Source of the DNA: Chitinibacter sp. SCUT-21 | GTDB lineage: Bacteria; Pseudomonadota; Gammaproteobacteria; Burkholderiales; Chitinibacteraceae | Length of the DNA stretch: 64,000 bases | Assembly: GCA_041874755.1 (NCBI GenBank) | Contig: CP102611.1 | Span: 1,550,001 to 1,614,000, forward strand | Direction of reading: 5' to 3' | Shown: positions 8,336 to 17,202 of the stretch, in pieces | How positions within the stretch are numbered: position 1 is the stretch's first letter | How the letters are laid out: every line of letters starts with the position of its first letter | Translations under genes and position numbers: made by a program | Notes under the pieces: generated by a model | Databases searched by the model: none | Told to the model about the DNA's origin: nothing | Seen by the model: the letters and a program-made list of their open reading frames with translations, nothing else

Positions 8336-9777
8336 GCAATTGTTTCCTCGTTGAGCGCAAACGCAGTCAGTGGATGCGAGGCCAACCAGTTTGCATCAAT
8401 CGTTAAGATATAACCTTCAGTCTGACGAATTAAATCAAATGGGGGCGGCGTTTCATCCAGCCGCGAGCGATAAAACACCACAGCCAAACGCAGCGCCAAG
8501 ATGGCATCCCACTCCGCGGGCAAAATCGTTTCACCCGCTAGTTTGGTCAAACTGCCCGCATGCGCCAACACCAAACGCGCCAGCCACAACTGCTCACGCT
8601 TCGAAAAGCCCGGCATATCGGCATGCTGCAAAATATACGCCGAATGTTTGTGATAACTGGCATGGGCAATGGAGCGCCCTACTTCGTGCAAACCCGCCGC
8701 CATATGCAAATGCCGCGCCAACACGGCATCTTCGGGCACGCTTTCGCCGCGCAGCGATTCAAACAGCTGCATCGCCAAGGCGGTGACGCGATTCGCTTGC
8801 AAACCATCAACGTGGTAGCGGCGCTGAAAGAAATCGACCGTACGGTCGCGTACATCATACTGCGTTTGCCGCTGCATCAAGTCGTACAGCACGCCATCAC
8901 GCAGCGCGCCATAGGTGATATTCATGCGCTCAATGCCCAGCATATCAAACGCCGCTTGCATAATTGCAAAACCACCGGCCAACACCGCGCGCCTATCATC
9001 ACGCAAACCATTCAGTACGATCTTATCGACATGACCAGCGGCGAGCATTTTTTCGCGTAGCGCGGCCATCCCCGAACGAGTAATACCCAAGGGGGATAAG
9101 TCGTTCAACTCCAAGATATCCGCCAGCGAGCGGGCAGTACCCGAGGTTCCGATGGCTCGTTGCCATTCGCTGGTATGGAAATCGGGTACCAAAGGTAGAA
9201 AAGCGCCCCGCGCCGCCAGCTCAGCCGTTTCCAGTCTCTCGCGCGTAATCACGCCATCAGGGAAGTAGCGCATACTCCAACCAACACAACCGAGCTGTAT
9301 GCTTTCGGTGCGGAAGGAGCGGTATTGACTACCAATAATCAATTCGGTCGAACCGCCGCCAATATCAACAACGAGGCGACGTTCGCGCGTGCTGGGCAAA
9401 CTATGCGCCGCGCCAATATAGATCAGCCGCGCTTCTTCGCGGCCAGCGATAATTTCGATCGGAAAACCCAAAGCCGCTTCGGCAGCAGGCAAAAAATCAG
9501 CGACATTGCGCGCGATGCGGAAGGTGTTGGTCGCCACGGCGCGTACACATTGCGGCGGCAAGCCGCTTAATCGTTCGCCAAAACGCGATAGTGCGGCGAT
9601 CAACTCGTCGATGGCGCTCTCGCTTAAGCAGCCATGAGCATCCAACCCCGCCCCCAAGCGCACCGTTTCTTTTAAAGAATCGAGAGGAAATAAAGCGCCT
9701 TCGACCACTCGGGCAACTTGCAGGCGAAAACTATTCGAACCTAAATCAACCGCAGCGATGATCGAGTTATCGCTCAT
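8284..9777 (-). CDS. ppx: Exopolyphosphatase (Ppx/GppA family)
   Basis: Ppx releases phosphate from the ends of polyphosphate chains. The 497-residue protein begins IAAVDLGSNSFRLQVARV, the phosphate-binding loop of the sugar kinase/Hsp70 fold, with VVDIGGGSTELIIGS as the second nucleotide-phosphate motif, GTSGTARSLADIL, and a C-terminal HD-like helical region (HMAAGLHEVGRSIAHASYHKHS). That size and the C-terminal domain fit Ppx rather than a short GppA-like protein, although GppA (pppGpp hydrolysis) cannot be fully excluded. phoU is upstream on the same strand and corA overlaps its 3' end. Confidence 0.92.
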   Translation of the reverse strand: MSDNSIIAAVDLGSNSFRLQVARVVEGALFPLDSLKETVRLGAGLDAHGCLSESAIDELIAALSRFGERLSGLPPQCVRAVATNTFRIARNVADFLPAAEAALGFPIEIIAGREEARLIYIGAAHSLPSTRERRLVVDIGGGSTELIIGSQYRSFRTESIQLGCVGWSMRYFPDGVITRERLETAELAARGAFLPLVPDFHTSEWQRAIGTSGTARSLADILELNDLSPLGITRSGMAALREKMLAAGHVDKIVLNGLRDDRRAVLAGGFAIMQAAFDMLGIERMNITYGALRDGVLYDLMQRQTQYDVRDRTVDFFQRRYHVDGLQANRVTALAMQLFESLRGESVPEDAVLARHLHMAAGLHEVGRSIAHASYHKHSAYILQHADMPGFSKREQLWLARLVLAHAGSLTKLAGETILPAEWDAILALRLAVVFYRSRLDETPPPFDLIRQTEGYILTIDANWLASHPLTAFALNEETIAWQNIGVTLQVQAIAAE

Positions 9778-9860
9778 TTACAAAAACAGCTCCAAAATCT
9801 AAATCAGATTATTTTGTGTAGGTGCGTCAATTTACCGTAATCTGAACAAAAAAAACACGA

Positions 9861-9893
9861 AAAAAAGGGGGCACGTGAATTTGCCCCCTTTTT
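9861..9893 (-). terminator. Terminator/attenuator between phoU and ppx
   Basis: Stem AAAAAGGGGGCA / TGCCCCCTTTTT with an 8-nt loop; the A/T runs allow action on both strands. Lying between phoU and ppx on the minus strand, it should end much of the phoU transcript. Confidence 0.85.
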
Positions 9894-9913
9894 CTAGACC
9901 GTACAATCGCCAA

Positions 9914-10627
9914 TTAGCTCTTGGCAATCGCGTCGACTTCGGCCTGTGTTTTGTGTCGCACATCGCGGCCTTTGACCAAGTAAACGACGTGTTCAGCCAC
10001 GTTCACTGCCAAATCGCCGATGCGCTCGGTCGCTTTAGCGATCCATAAGATATCCAGTGTCAAAGAAATCGCACGTGGGTCTTCCATCATCACGGTGATC
10101 AACTGACGCTGCAAGGCGCGATATTCTTGATCGAGCTGCTCATCCGATGCGATGACTTCGGCAGCCGATGCTGAATCAAGACGCGCAAAAGCATCAAGCG
10201 CGCGCGTCAACATATCAAGCGCGAGCGTGGCGATATGGTTTAATTCATGAAATTTCGGTACTTGCATCTTGCCGCTGTCAAAAATCGACTTAGCGCGCAG
10301 GCAAATTTTATGCGCTTTATCGCCAATGCTTTCCAAGTCTTCAACCGACTTAATTACCGTCATCACCAAACGCAAATCAGAAGCCGCTGGCTGGCGACGG
10401 GCGATCATATGCACGCACATATCGTCGAGTTCAAGATGCATTGCGTTGACTTTTTGTTCTTGCGCAATCACTTGATTAATGATGCCCATATCGCCCGACG
10501 CGAGTGCCTTCATCGCCAAGCGTACTTGCTCTTCAACCAAGCCAGCCATCGCCATGACTTGGGTACGAATCGCATTCAGATCGGCATCAAACTGAGTCGA
10601 AATGTGTTCTGAGAAATGTTCAGGCAT
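9914..10627 (-). CDS. phoU: Phosphate-signalling protein PhoU
   Basis: PhoU represses the Pho regulon by coupling the Pst transporter to the PhoR kinase. The 237-residue all-helical protein has the two three-helix repeats of the family: FDADLNAIRTQVMAMAGLVEEQ and SVEDLESIGDKAHKI in the first, and DILWIAKATERIGDLAVNVAEH in the second, carrying the conserved E/D-rich metal sites. The start at 10627 follows a GGAG site and gives the normal N-terminus; 19 upstream in-frame residues were discarded. No pst or phoBR genes are adjacent; the neighbour is ppx, linking it to polyphosphate. Confidence 0.95.
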   Translation of the reverse strand: MPEHFSEHISTQFDADLNAIRTQVMAMAGLVEEQVRLAMKALASGDMGIINQVIAQEQKVNAMHLELDDMCVHMIARRQPAASDLRLVMTVIKSVEDLESIGDKAHKICLRAKSIFDSGKMQVPKFHELNHIATLALDMLTRALDAFARLDSASAAEVIASDEQLDQEYRALQRQLITVMMEDPRAISLTLDILWIAKATERIGDLAVNVAEHVVYLVKGRDVRHKTQAEVDAIAKS

Positions 10628-10746
10628 GCGCAATAACTCCAATGTAATTAACCACGCACGATAGCAGCAAAATATTACAAGCATGTTTCATCTTGCCAAT
10701 CTCACTGCATTCGTGCGCTATGCCAGCATTGTAGAGGCTTTGCTGC

Positions 10747-11403
10747 TTATTTGATGGTTTTTACACCACTGGCGGTACCCAGTAACAACACATCGGCACG
10801 ACGGTGCGCGAAAATGCCGTTGGTGACCACACCAACGATTTGGTTGAGCTTGGTTTCTAGCTCGGTGGCTTGGGTAATTTTCAAGCCGTGCACATCGATA
10901 ATGATATTGCCATTATCGGTCACCACACCTTCACGATAAGCTGGATGACCGCCCAGTTTAACGATTTCGCGCGCCACATATGAGCGTGCCATTGGAATCA
11001 CTTCAATCGGCAACGGGAAGTTACCCAATACGTCGACCAATTTGGATTCATCCGCAATACAAATAAATTGCTCGGCCACCGCAGCCACAATTTTTTCGCG
11101 CGTCAGCGCTGCGCCGCCGCCCTTGATCATTTGCAGTTGATGATTAATTTCATCGGCGCCATCAACATAGACGGGCAATTCATCAATCGTGTTGAGCTCA
11201 TACACTGGAATACCGTGCGATTTCAGGCGTGTCACGCTCGCTTCCGATGAGGAAACCGCGCCTTTGATGCGGCCTTTGATTTCTGCCAAGGCATCAATAA
11301 AGTAATTGGCCGTCGAGCCCGTGCCCACGCCAACAATGCAATCATCAGGAATATAAGCAATCGCCGCGCGACCTACTGCTTCTTTCAGTTCGTTTTGTGT
11401 CAT
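10747..11403 (-). CDS. rpiA: Ribose-5-phosphate isomerase A
   Basis: RpiA interconverts ribose-5-phosphate and ribulose-5-phosphate in the pentose phosphate pathway. The 218-residue protein has [15 protein letters not shown] (phosphate loop), the catalytic-site stretch YVDGADEIN, and [14 protein letters not shown], all diagnostic. The length equals the family norm. AGGAG lies 6 bp before the ATG. It is monocistronic and divergent from the rarD leader region. Confidence 0.97.
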   Translation of the reverse strand: MTQNELKEAVGRAAIAYIPDDCIVGVGTGSTANYFIDALAEIKGRIKGAVSSSEASVTRLKSHGIPVYELNTIDELPVYVDGADEINHQLQMIKGGGAALTREKIVAAVAEQFICIADESKLVDVLGNFPLPIEVIPMARSYVAREIVKLGGHPAYREGVVTDNGNIIIDVHGLKITQATELETKLNQIVGVVTNGIFAHRRADVLLLGTASGVKTIK

Positions 11404-11653
11404 GGTAGCTCCTAGGTAAGGGTCAATTATATATCGCGAAGTCGCTGAACGTAGCCAGCAGAATATGCCTACGATTGTGCAGATCTTAGCAGCAAGGCAA
11501 CTTGCCGCGCATCAAAAGCTGTGTAATTAGCAAGAACGTCGTTTGCGCTCTAACCCAAACTTGCTCACGCAATCATCCAACATACCCAATGACGTATACA
11601 CCCAAGCCCTAATTCGCATAATTGCCAGACTCATATACCCTCAAGGAGAAACT

Positions 11654-11737
11654 GTGTGCATCTGCGCGAGCTGCAACTGTGGCTATTGCGGCGCGATGCG
11701 CAGCCTTATACTCAAAATCCATCCATGCGAGCCCTAA
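11654..11737 (+). CDS. Cysteine-rich leader peptide upstream of rarD (candidate)
   Basis: A GTG at 11654 preceded by a perfect AAGGAG (5-nt spacing) opens a 27-codon frame: MCICASCNCGYCGA, then MRSLILKIHPCEP. Six of the 27 residues are cysteine, at 2, 4, 7, 9, 12 and 25. It ends 4 bp before the rarD ATG and is in a different frame. rarD itself has no recognisable ribosome site, so its translation may depend on ribosomes finishing this peptide. Cysteine-rich upstream peptides that sense cysteine or metal supply are known in other proteobacteria; this one I do not recognise. It could also be a chance frame that only looks like a leader. Confidence 0.5.
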   Translation: MCICASCNCGYCGAMRSLILKIHPCEP

Positions 11738-11741
11738 CATC

Positions 11742-12617
11742 ATGCATTCAGGCCTTTTCGCTGCCGTACTGGCCTACTTAATCTGGGGCTTGTTTCCGCT
11801 CTACTTTAAAACCATCCAATTTATGCCCGCCGGCGAAATTGTTTTACACCGTATCGTCTGGGCACTGCTGTTTCTGCTGGCGATTTTAGCGGTCCGCAAA
11901 CAATGGGCTTGGCTAGCGCAACTCAAAAACCGCCGCCTGATCGGCGGCTTTGCCCTAAGCGCGGTGTTACTGTCGATTAATTGGTTGGTGTATATCTGGG
12001 CGGCTAATTCAGGCCGCGTAGTTGACGCGAGTTTGGGTTATTTTATTAACCCACTGATTAATGTCGTGCTCGGTGTTTTAATCTTGAAAGAACGTCTGCG
12101 CTCGTCGCAGTGGGTCTGCGTTGCGATTGCAACCGCAGGTGTGGCTTGGTTGACCATCGCCGCAGGCCAATTGCCGTGGATCGCGCTCACAGTGGCACTG
12201 AGCTTTGGGATTTACGGCTTGCTACGCAAAACAGCAAGTTTGGGCGCACTGGAAGGGCTGACCTTAGAAACGGCGATTCTGTTTCCGATCGCCGTACTCG
12301 GCATGTTGGTTCTCAGTGCGACAGGCGCAAATCATTTTAACCATGCCCCAACAGGTATGCAGATCAGCGTTATGCTAGCAGGGCCAATCACGGCAATACC
12401 CCTACTGCTGTTTGCTGGCGCAGCGCGCAAAATCAGCATGACGCAATTGGGCTTGCTGCAATATCTTGCACCAACTGTGCAGCTTATTTTGGCGATCTGG
12501 CTGTGGCACGAACCATTTGGTGTTGATCGAATGGTCGGCTTTGGCCTGATTTGGACTGCGCTAATTTTGTTTACCGTTGAAAGCATATGGCAACGGCAGC
12601 GCTATGTAGCAGCTTAA
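11742..12617 (+). CDS. rarD: RarD-type EamA/DMT permease
   Basis: RarD proteins are ten-span inner-membrane permeases of the drug/metabolite superfamily, predicted exporters of small metabolites. The 291-residue protein starts MHSGLFAAVLAYLIWGLFPLYFK and contains SAVLLSINWLVYIWAANS and ASLGYFINPLINVVLGVLIL, as in the E. coli protein, with YLAPTVQLILAIWLW near the end. The frame extends upstream to 11622, but that segment is unlike the family. No Shine-Dalgarno precedes the ATG; the strong site at 11643-11648 serves the leader peptide instead. Its last 4 bp overlap the end of the convergent MarC-family gene. The substrate is unknown. Confidence 0.9.
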   Translation: MHSGLFAAVLAYLIWGLFPLYFKTIQFMPAGEIVLHRIVWALLFLLAILAVRKQWAWLAQLKNRRLIGGFALSAVLLSINWLVYIWAANSGRVVDASLGYFINPLINVVLGVLILKERLRSSQWVCVAIATAGVAWLTIAAGQLPWIALTVALSFGIYGLLRKTASLGALEGLTLETAILFPIAVLGMLVLSATGANHFNHAPTGMQISVMLAGPITAIPLLLFAGAARKISMTQLGLLQYLAPTVQLILAIWLWHEPFGVDRMVGFGLIWTALILFTVESIWQRQRYVAA

Positions 12618-13213
12618 AGCCCTGCTAAATAGGTTTTGATACCATCGAGCAGCATTTGTACCGCAATTGCGGTCAAAATTAGTCCCATCAAGCGCTCAAA
12701 GGCGGTCGTCACCTGCTCGCCCAAGACTTGACTGATTTTCTCCGAAAACGCCAAGGTCAGCGCGCAGACCAACATCGTTAAAGCCAAAGCGCCAACCCAT
12801 AGCCAAAAGCCACCGGGGTCGCGCGAAACCAGCAATAGCACCGTCGCCAAGGCCGAAGGCCCGGCCAGCAATGGGATCGCGAGCGGCACAATATATGGCT
12901 CGCCCTGCTGCGTATCGCCAAACACGCCATCCGGATGAGGAAACACCATGCGCAAGGCGATCAAAAACAAAATCACGCCGCCAGCAATGCCGAGCGAGGT
13001 TTGCGATAGGTGCATCACTTCGAGAAATTGCCGCCCGAAAATCATAAACAGCAGCAGCACCAAAAAAGCGACGCTAACTTCACGAATAATCATGCGCCAG
13101 CGCCGCTCTTTGGGCACTTGCTTCATCAGCGACACAAACAGCGGAATGCCGCCGAGCGGGTCGGTCACCAGTAGCAGCAAAATAAAGGCAGAGAGAAAAG
13201 TTGGGCTATCCAT
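12614..13213 (-). CDS. MarC/YhgN-family integral membrane protein
   Basis: This 199-residue, six-span inner-membrane protein of the MarC (UPF0056) family has unknown function; the old link to multidrug resistance was withdrawn. Family landmarks are LLLLVTDPLGGIPLFVSLM near the N-terminus, LSQTSLGIAGGVILFLIALRM, and PLAIPLLAGPSALATVLLL. It is closest in wording to YhgN. Its stop codon overlaps the rarD stop on the other strand by 4 bp, and no terminator separates the two genes. Confidence 0.9.
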   Translation of the reverse strand: MDSPTFLSAFILLLLVTDPLGGIPLFVSLMKQVPKERRWRMIIREVSVAFLVLLLFMIFGRQFLEVMHLSQTSLGIAGGVILFLIALRMVFPHPDGVFGDTQQGEPYIVPLAIPLLAGPSALATVLLLVSRDPGGFWLWVGALALTMLVCALTLAFSEKISQVLGEQVTTAFERLMGLILTAIAVQMLLDGIKTYLAGL

Positions 13214-13265
13214 TTCGCCAGTCTAGCGATGCTGCGCCTAGCCAGCTATTCGGGAATACGCTCAG

Positions 13266-14315
13266 CTAGCTTGACGTTTGCAGCATCTGATCCAAGACGC
13301 GCACTCGGCTACGCGCCATTAAATGCTGAATTCGGTTCATATGCGTTGGCGAGATGCTCACGGTGGCGCGATGCTCACCTTGCAAGATCCAATTGTAATG
13401 CGGCAGTGTAGCCTCTAAATCTCCCTGCTCCTCATACCAAGCAATCAGCGCCAGACTTCCCCGCTGCACCAACGGATTTAATTTCGCCTCTACGGCCATG
13501 GCATGTGCGCGCTCCAGCACTTCCCCAGCGCTTGCATCGTTGAGTTTGAGCAGCACTTCGCCCAAGGCAATCAAGGCATGGGCTTTGCCCCATAAATTCT
13601 CGTTCTGCTCGCTCAATTGGAATGCAGTTTCTAATTCCAGCTTGGCCTGCAAGCAATGCCCTTGCTCAGCATGTACGCGGCCGCGGAAATACACCACTTC
13701 AGCCGACCAAATCTTATTACTAACAGATGTAGCGAGGATTTTTTCTGCCTCCGCCACACACTGCAAGGTATAGCTATAACGCCCTAAGCGAAAAGCATCG
13801 CTCGCCACATTCAATAACGCTTCGCACTTGCGTTCAGCATGCTTTAAGCGGCGAGCCATTTCTAAAGCCAACTCATTAAAACTAAGCGCGGAATGAAAGT
13901 CGCCAAAGCCGATATAAACCTGACTTACCCCTAAATAGACCCGAGTACACTGCTCACGATCATTAATTTTGCGCGCCAACAACAGCGCCGTAGACCAGCT
14001 ATCAAGCGCGCGCAAAGGCTCGCCACTTTGTAAATACGACATACCCAGCAGGATGATTGCCTCTGTTTCATCCTTGGGTCGCTGCGCCTGTTTAAAGCCT
14101 TCGATGGCCGTACTAAATGCCATTTGCGCTTTATGATGTTCGCTCAAATGCTGCCAAGCATGACCTAAAATCACACTCGCTAAGGCGGTCAGTTGAACAT
14201 CGCCTTGGGCAGATTTGAGTAAATCCAAAGCCGCAGCGGGGCTTGGTGGCGAACCACAAGCTGAGCGCCGCGCAATCGCCTCAAGCTCATGCAGCAATTG
14301 TTTTCTGTCCGACAT
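13266..14315 (-). CDS. Tetratricopeptide-repeat protein, 349 residues
   Basis: The protein is helical throughout, with TPR-like pairs such as LGHAWQHLSEHHKAQMAFSTA, LLGMSYLQSGEPLRALDSWS, YIGFGDFHSALSFNELALEM and YFRGRVHAEQGHCLQAKLEL. TPR arrays are protein-binding scaffolds. There is no signal peptide, so it is probably cytoplasmic. Its ATG shares one base with the stop of the upstream gene (TAATG), so the two are translationally coupled and probably act together. The C-terminus (VSISPTHMNRIQHLMARSR) is unlike a TPR and may be a small interaction tail. No specific function is known. Confidence 0.82.
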   Translation of the reverse strand: MSDRKQLLHELEAIARRSACGSPPSPAAALDLLKSAQGDVQLTALASVILGHAWQHLSEHHKAQMAFSTAIEGFKQAQRPKDETEAIILLGMSYLQSGEPLRALDSWSTALLLARKINDREQCTRVYLGVSQVYIGFGDFHSALSFNELALEMARRLKHAERKCEALLNVASDAFRLGRYSYTLQCVAEAEKILATSVSNKIWSAEVVYFRGRVHAEQGHCLQAKLELETAFQLSEQNENLWGKAHALIALGEVLLKLNDASAGEVLERAHAMAVEAKLNPLVQRGSLALIAWYEEQGDLEATLPHYNWILQGEHRATVSISPTHMNRIQHLMARSRVRVLDQMLQTSS

Positions 14316-15613
14316 TACACTTCACCGTCCCAGCAAATTTGCTGGCTTTCATTTCTTTGCGCCAAGAACAGCGCCAAATTGGCACGTAGTTGGAAAATAT
14401 CCCGCGTTTCATCTTGCTCGTAAAATGCACCACCAGCACAAATAGAAAGTGGCTCAGGCAAGTAGGCCAGCTCCAGCGCGGCGATTTGTTCTCGAATTAC
14501 CGCAATCATCGCGTCGATTTCGGCTTTGGGCTGATTAATCAGTAACAACTCAAAAGCACCAGTTCCCGAAGTCATTAAAATCGCCTGTTCGGGCAAATGG
14601 GCCTGCAAAATTTGGCCAATTTGAATATACGTCGTTAGAGCCAAATCTTTGCCCAGCACCTCGCTAATGCTGGCAAATAAATTAATGCCAATACTGAGCA
14701 TGCACAGGTCATTACCCGCTTCAAATTGCTCAATTAAATCGGGCCAGCGCATCACGAGATAGCGCGCATTATATAAACCCGTGATTTCATCTCTAAAGCC
14801 AGCGCTTTCGAGCTGCTGCACATGCTGATGTTGTGCAGCATTTTTTTCGCGCAGCATTTCAATTTCGATATCGCTGGTAATTTGCTGCAATTTGTATTCG
14901 ATTAGCGCCAAACGGCGTGGTTTCGCTTTTTTACTCGCCGTGGCATTTGGCATGCTCAATGCCTGTTTAAAGTACGCCGCAGCATCCGCCACGCGCCCTA
15001 AACTTTGGCACGCACGCGCCAGCTCAATGGTCATTTGTCGTGCCTGATCATCGAGCAAAGGCAAATGCCGATTGGCCACCTCACACGCACGACTCAAACG
15101 CTCTGGGTGCAGACCATTAATTTTGCTATACACCATTAACAGCGCCAGACTGCACTCAGCAATAGCTAAAACGTCATCGCCATACGTTGCAATCGCCAAT
15201 TCAAGCGCGGCAGCAGCCGCATCAAACTGGCTGAGTGCAATATAAATCTGGCTCAGCAACTCTTGCAAAATCGGGCATTGCTGAAGCTTATCAAATTGAA
15301 GCGCCCTGCTCAGTGCACTGCTCGCTAGCGCTGCTTGCTCTAATGCCAGCAAATCAAGGCATAAATTCATTTCAAGCAAGCTACGTAAATAGCCGTCATC
15401 CCCGACCAAAGCATAGGCGTGCTGATGCAAAGACAGGGCTCGCTGGGCATGGTTGGCCTGTCGAAATTGCGCACCGATCGCGATCCAATAGGCAATCTCA
15501 TCCGCAACGGTTTCACTGCGCTCTAAACCACTTAGCCACTCTTTCATCGCGAGGCTATAGCGCCCTTTTCGCGACCAAAGCCTGCCGCTACGTATACTTT
15601 GCTCTGCTATCAC
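14315..15613 (-). CDS. TPR protein with degenerate GGDEF domain
   Basis: Residues 1-260 or so are TPR-like helices (GRYSLAMKEWLSGLERSE, ALSLHQHAYALVGDDGYL). A coiled linker (EIEMLREKNAAQHQHVQQLE) then leads to a GGDEF-like domain beginning RDEITGLYNARYL. The GGDEF signature is replaced by SGTGAFELL and the usual DIDxFK by SIGINLFA, so it should not make c-di-GMP; it may bind GTP or proteins. I chose the GTG at 15613, with GAAAGG 7 bp upstream. The frame continues upstream but would run through the gltD terminator and into gltD. It is coupled to the 13266 gene. Confidence 0.78.
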   Translation of the reverse strand: MIAEQSIRSGRLWSRKGRYSLAMKEWLSGLERSETVADEIAYWIAIGAQFRQANHAQRALSLHQHAYALVGDDGYLRSLLEMNLCLDLLALEQAALASSALSRALQFDKLQQCPILQELLSQIYIALSQFDAAAAALELAIATYGDDVLAIAECSLALLMVYSKINGLHPERLSRACEVANRHLPLLDDQARQMTIELARACQSLGRVADAAAYFKQALSMPNATASKKAKPRRLALIEYKLQQITSDIEIEMLREKNAAQHQHVQQLESAGFRDEITGLYNARYLVMRWPDLIEQFEAGNDLCMLSIGINLFASISEVLGKDLALTTYIQIGQILQAHLPEQAILMTSGTGAFELLLINQPKAEIDAMIAVIREQIAALELAYLPEPLSICAGGAFYEQDETRDIFQLRANLALFLAQRNESQQICWDGEV

Positions 15614-15638
15614 CACTACACCTTTCTTACTCACATAT

Positions 15639-15666
15639 AAAAAAAGCCCCGCACGCGGAGCTTTTT
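15639..15666 (-). terminator. Intrinsic terminator of the first gltBD operon
   Basis: Minus strand: stem AAAAAGCTCCGC / GCGGGGCTTTTT with one mismatch, followed by seven T residues. It also argues against the long upstream start of the TPR-GGDEF gene. Confidence 0.85.
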
Positions 15667-15680
15667 CAATTTGGCTTCGA

Positions 15681-17114
<1,434 letters not shown>

Positions 17115-17168
17115 TCAGATAGTGACTTACGGGCACATACCCTGCACTTCTAAATCAAAACTTATTCT

Positions 17169-17193
17169 GTAGCGCCAGCTCTGCCGGCGCTAC
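17169..17193. other. Intercistronic hairpin between gltB and gltD (first operon)
   Basis: Arms GTAGCGCC and GGCGCTAC pair perfectly over 8 bp across a 9-nt loop, with no T-run. It may tune the gltB:gltD ratio by stabilising the upstream message. Confidence 0.5.
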
Positions 17194-17202
17194 CTCATAC
17201 TC

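Noticed and set aside
11622..11741. 40-residue N-terminal extension of RarD
   Set aside because: It is unlike any RarD N-terminus; the strong ribosome site there fits the leader peptide in another frame instead.
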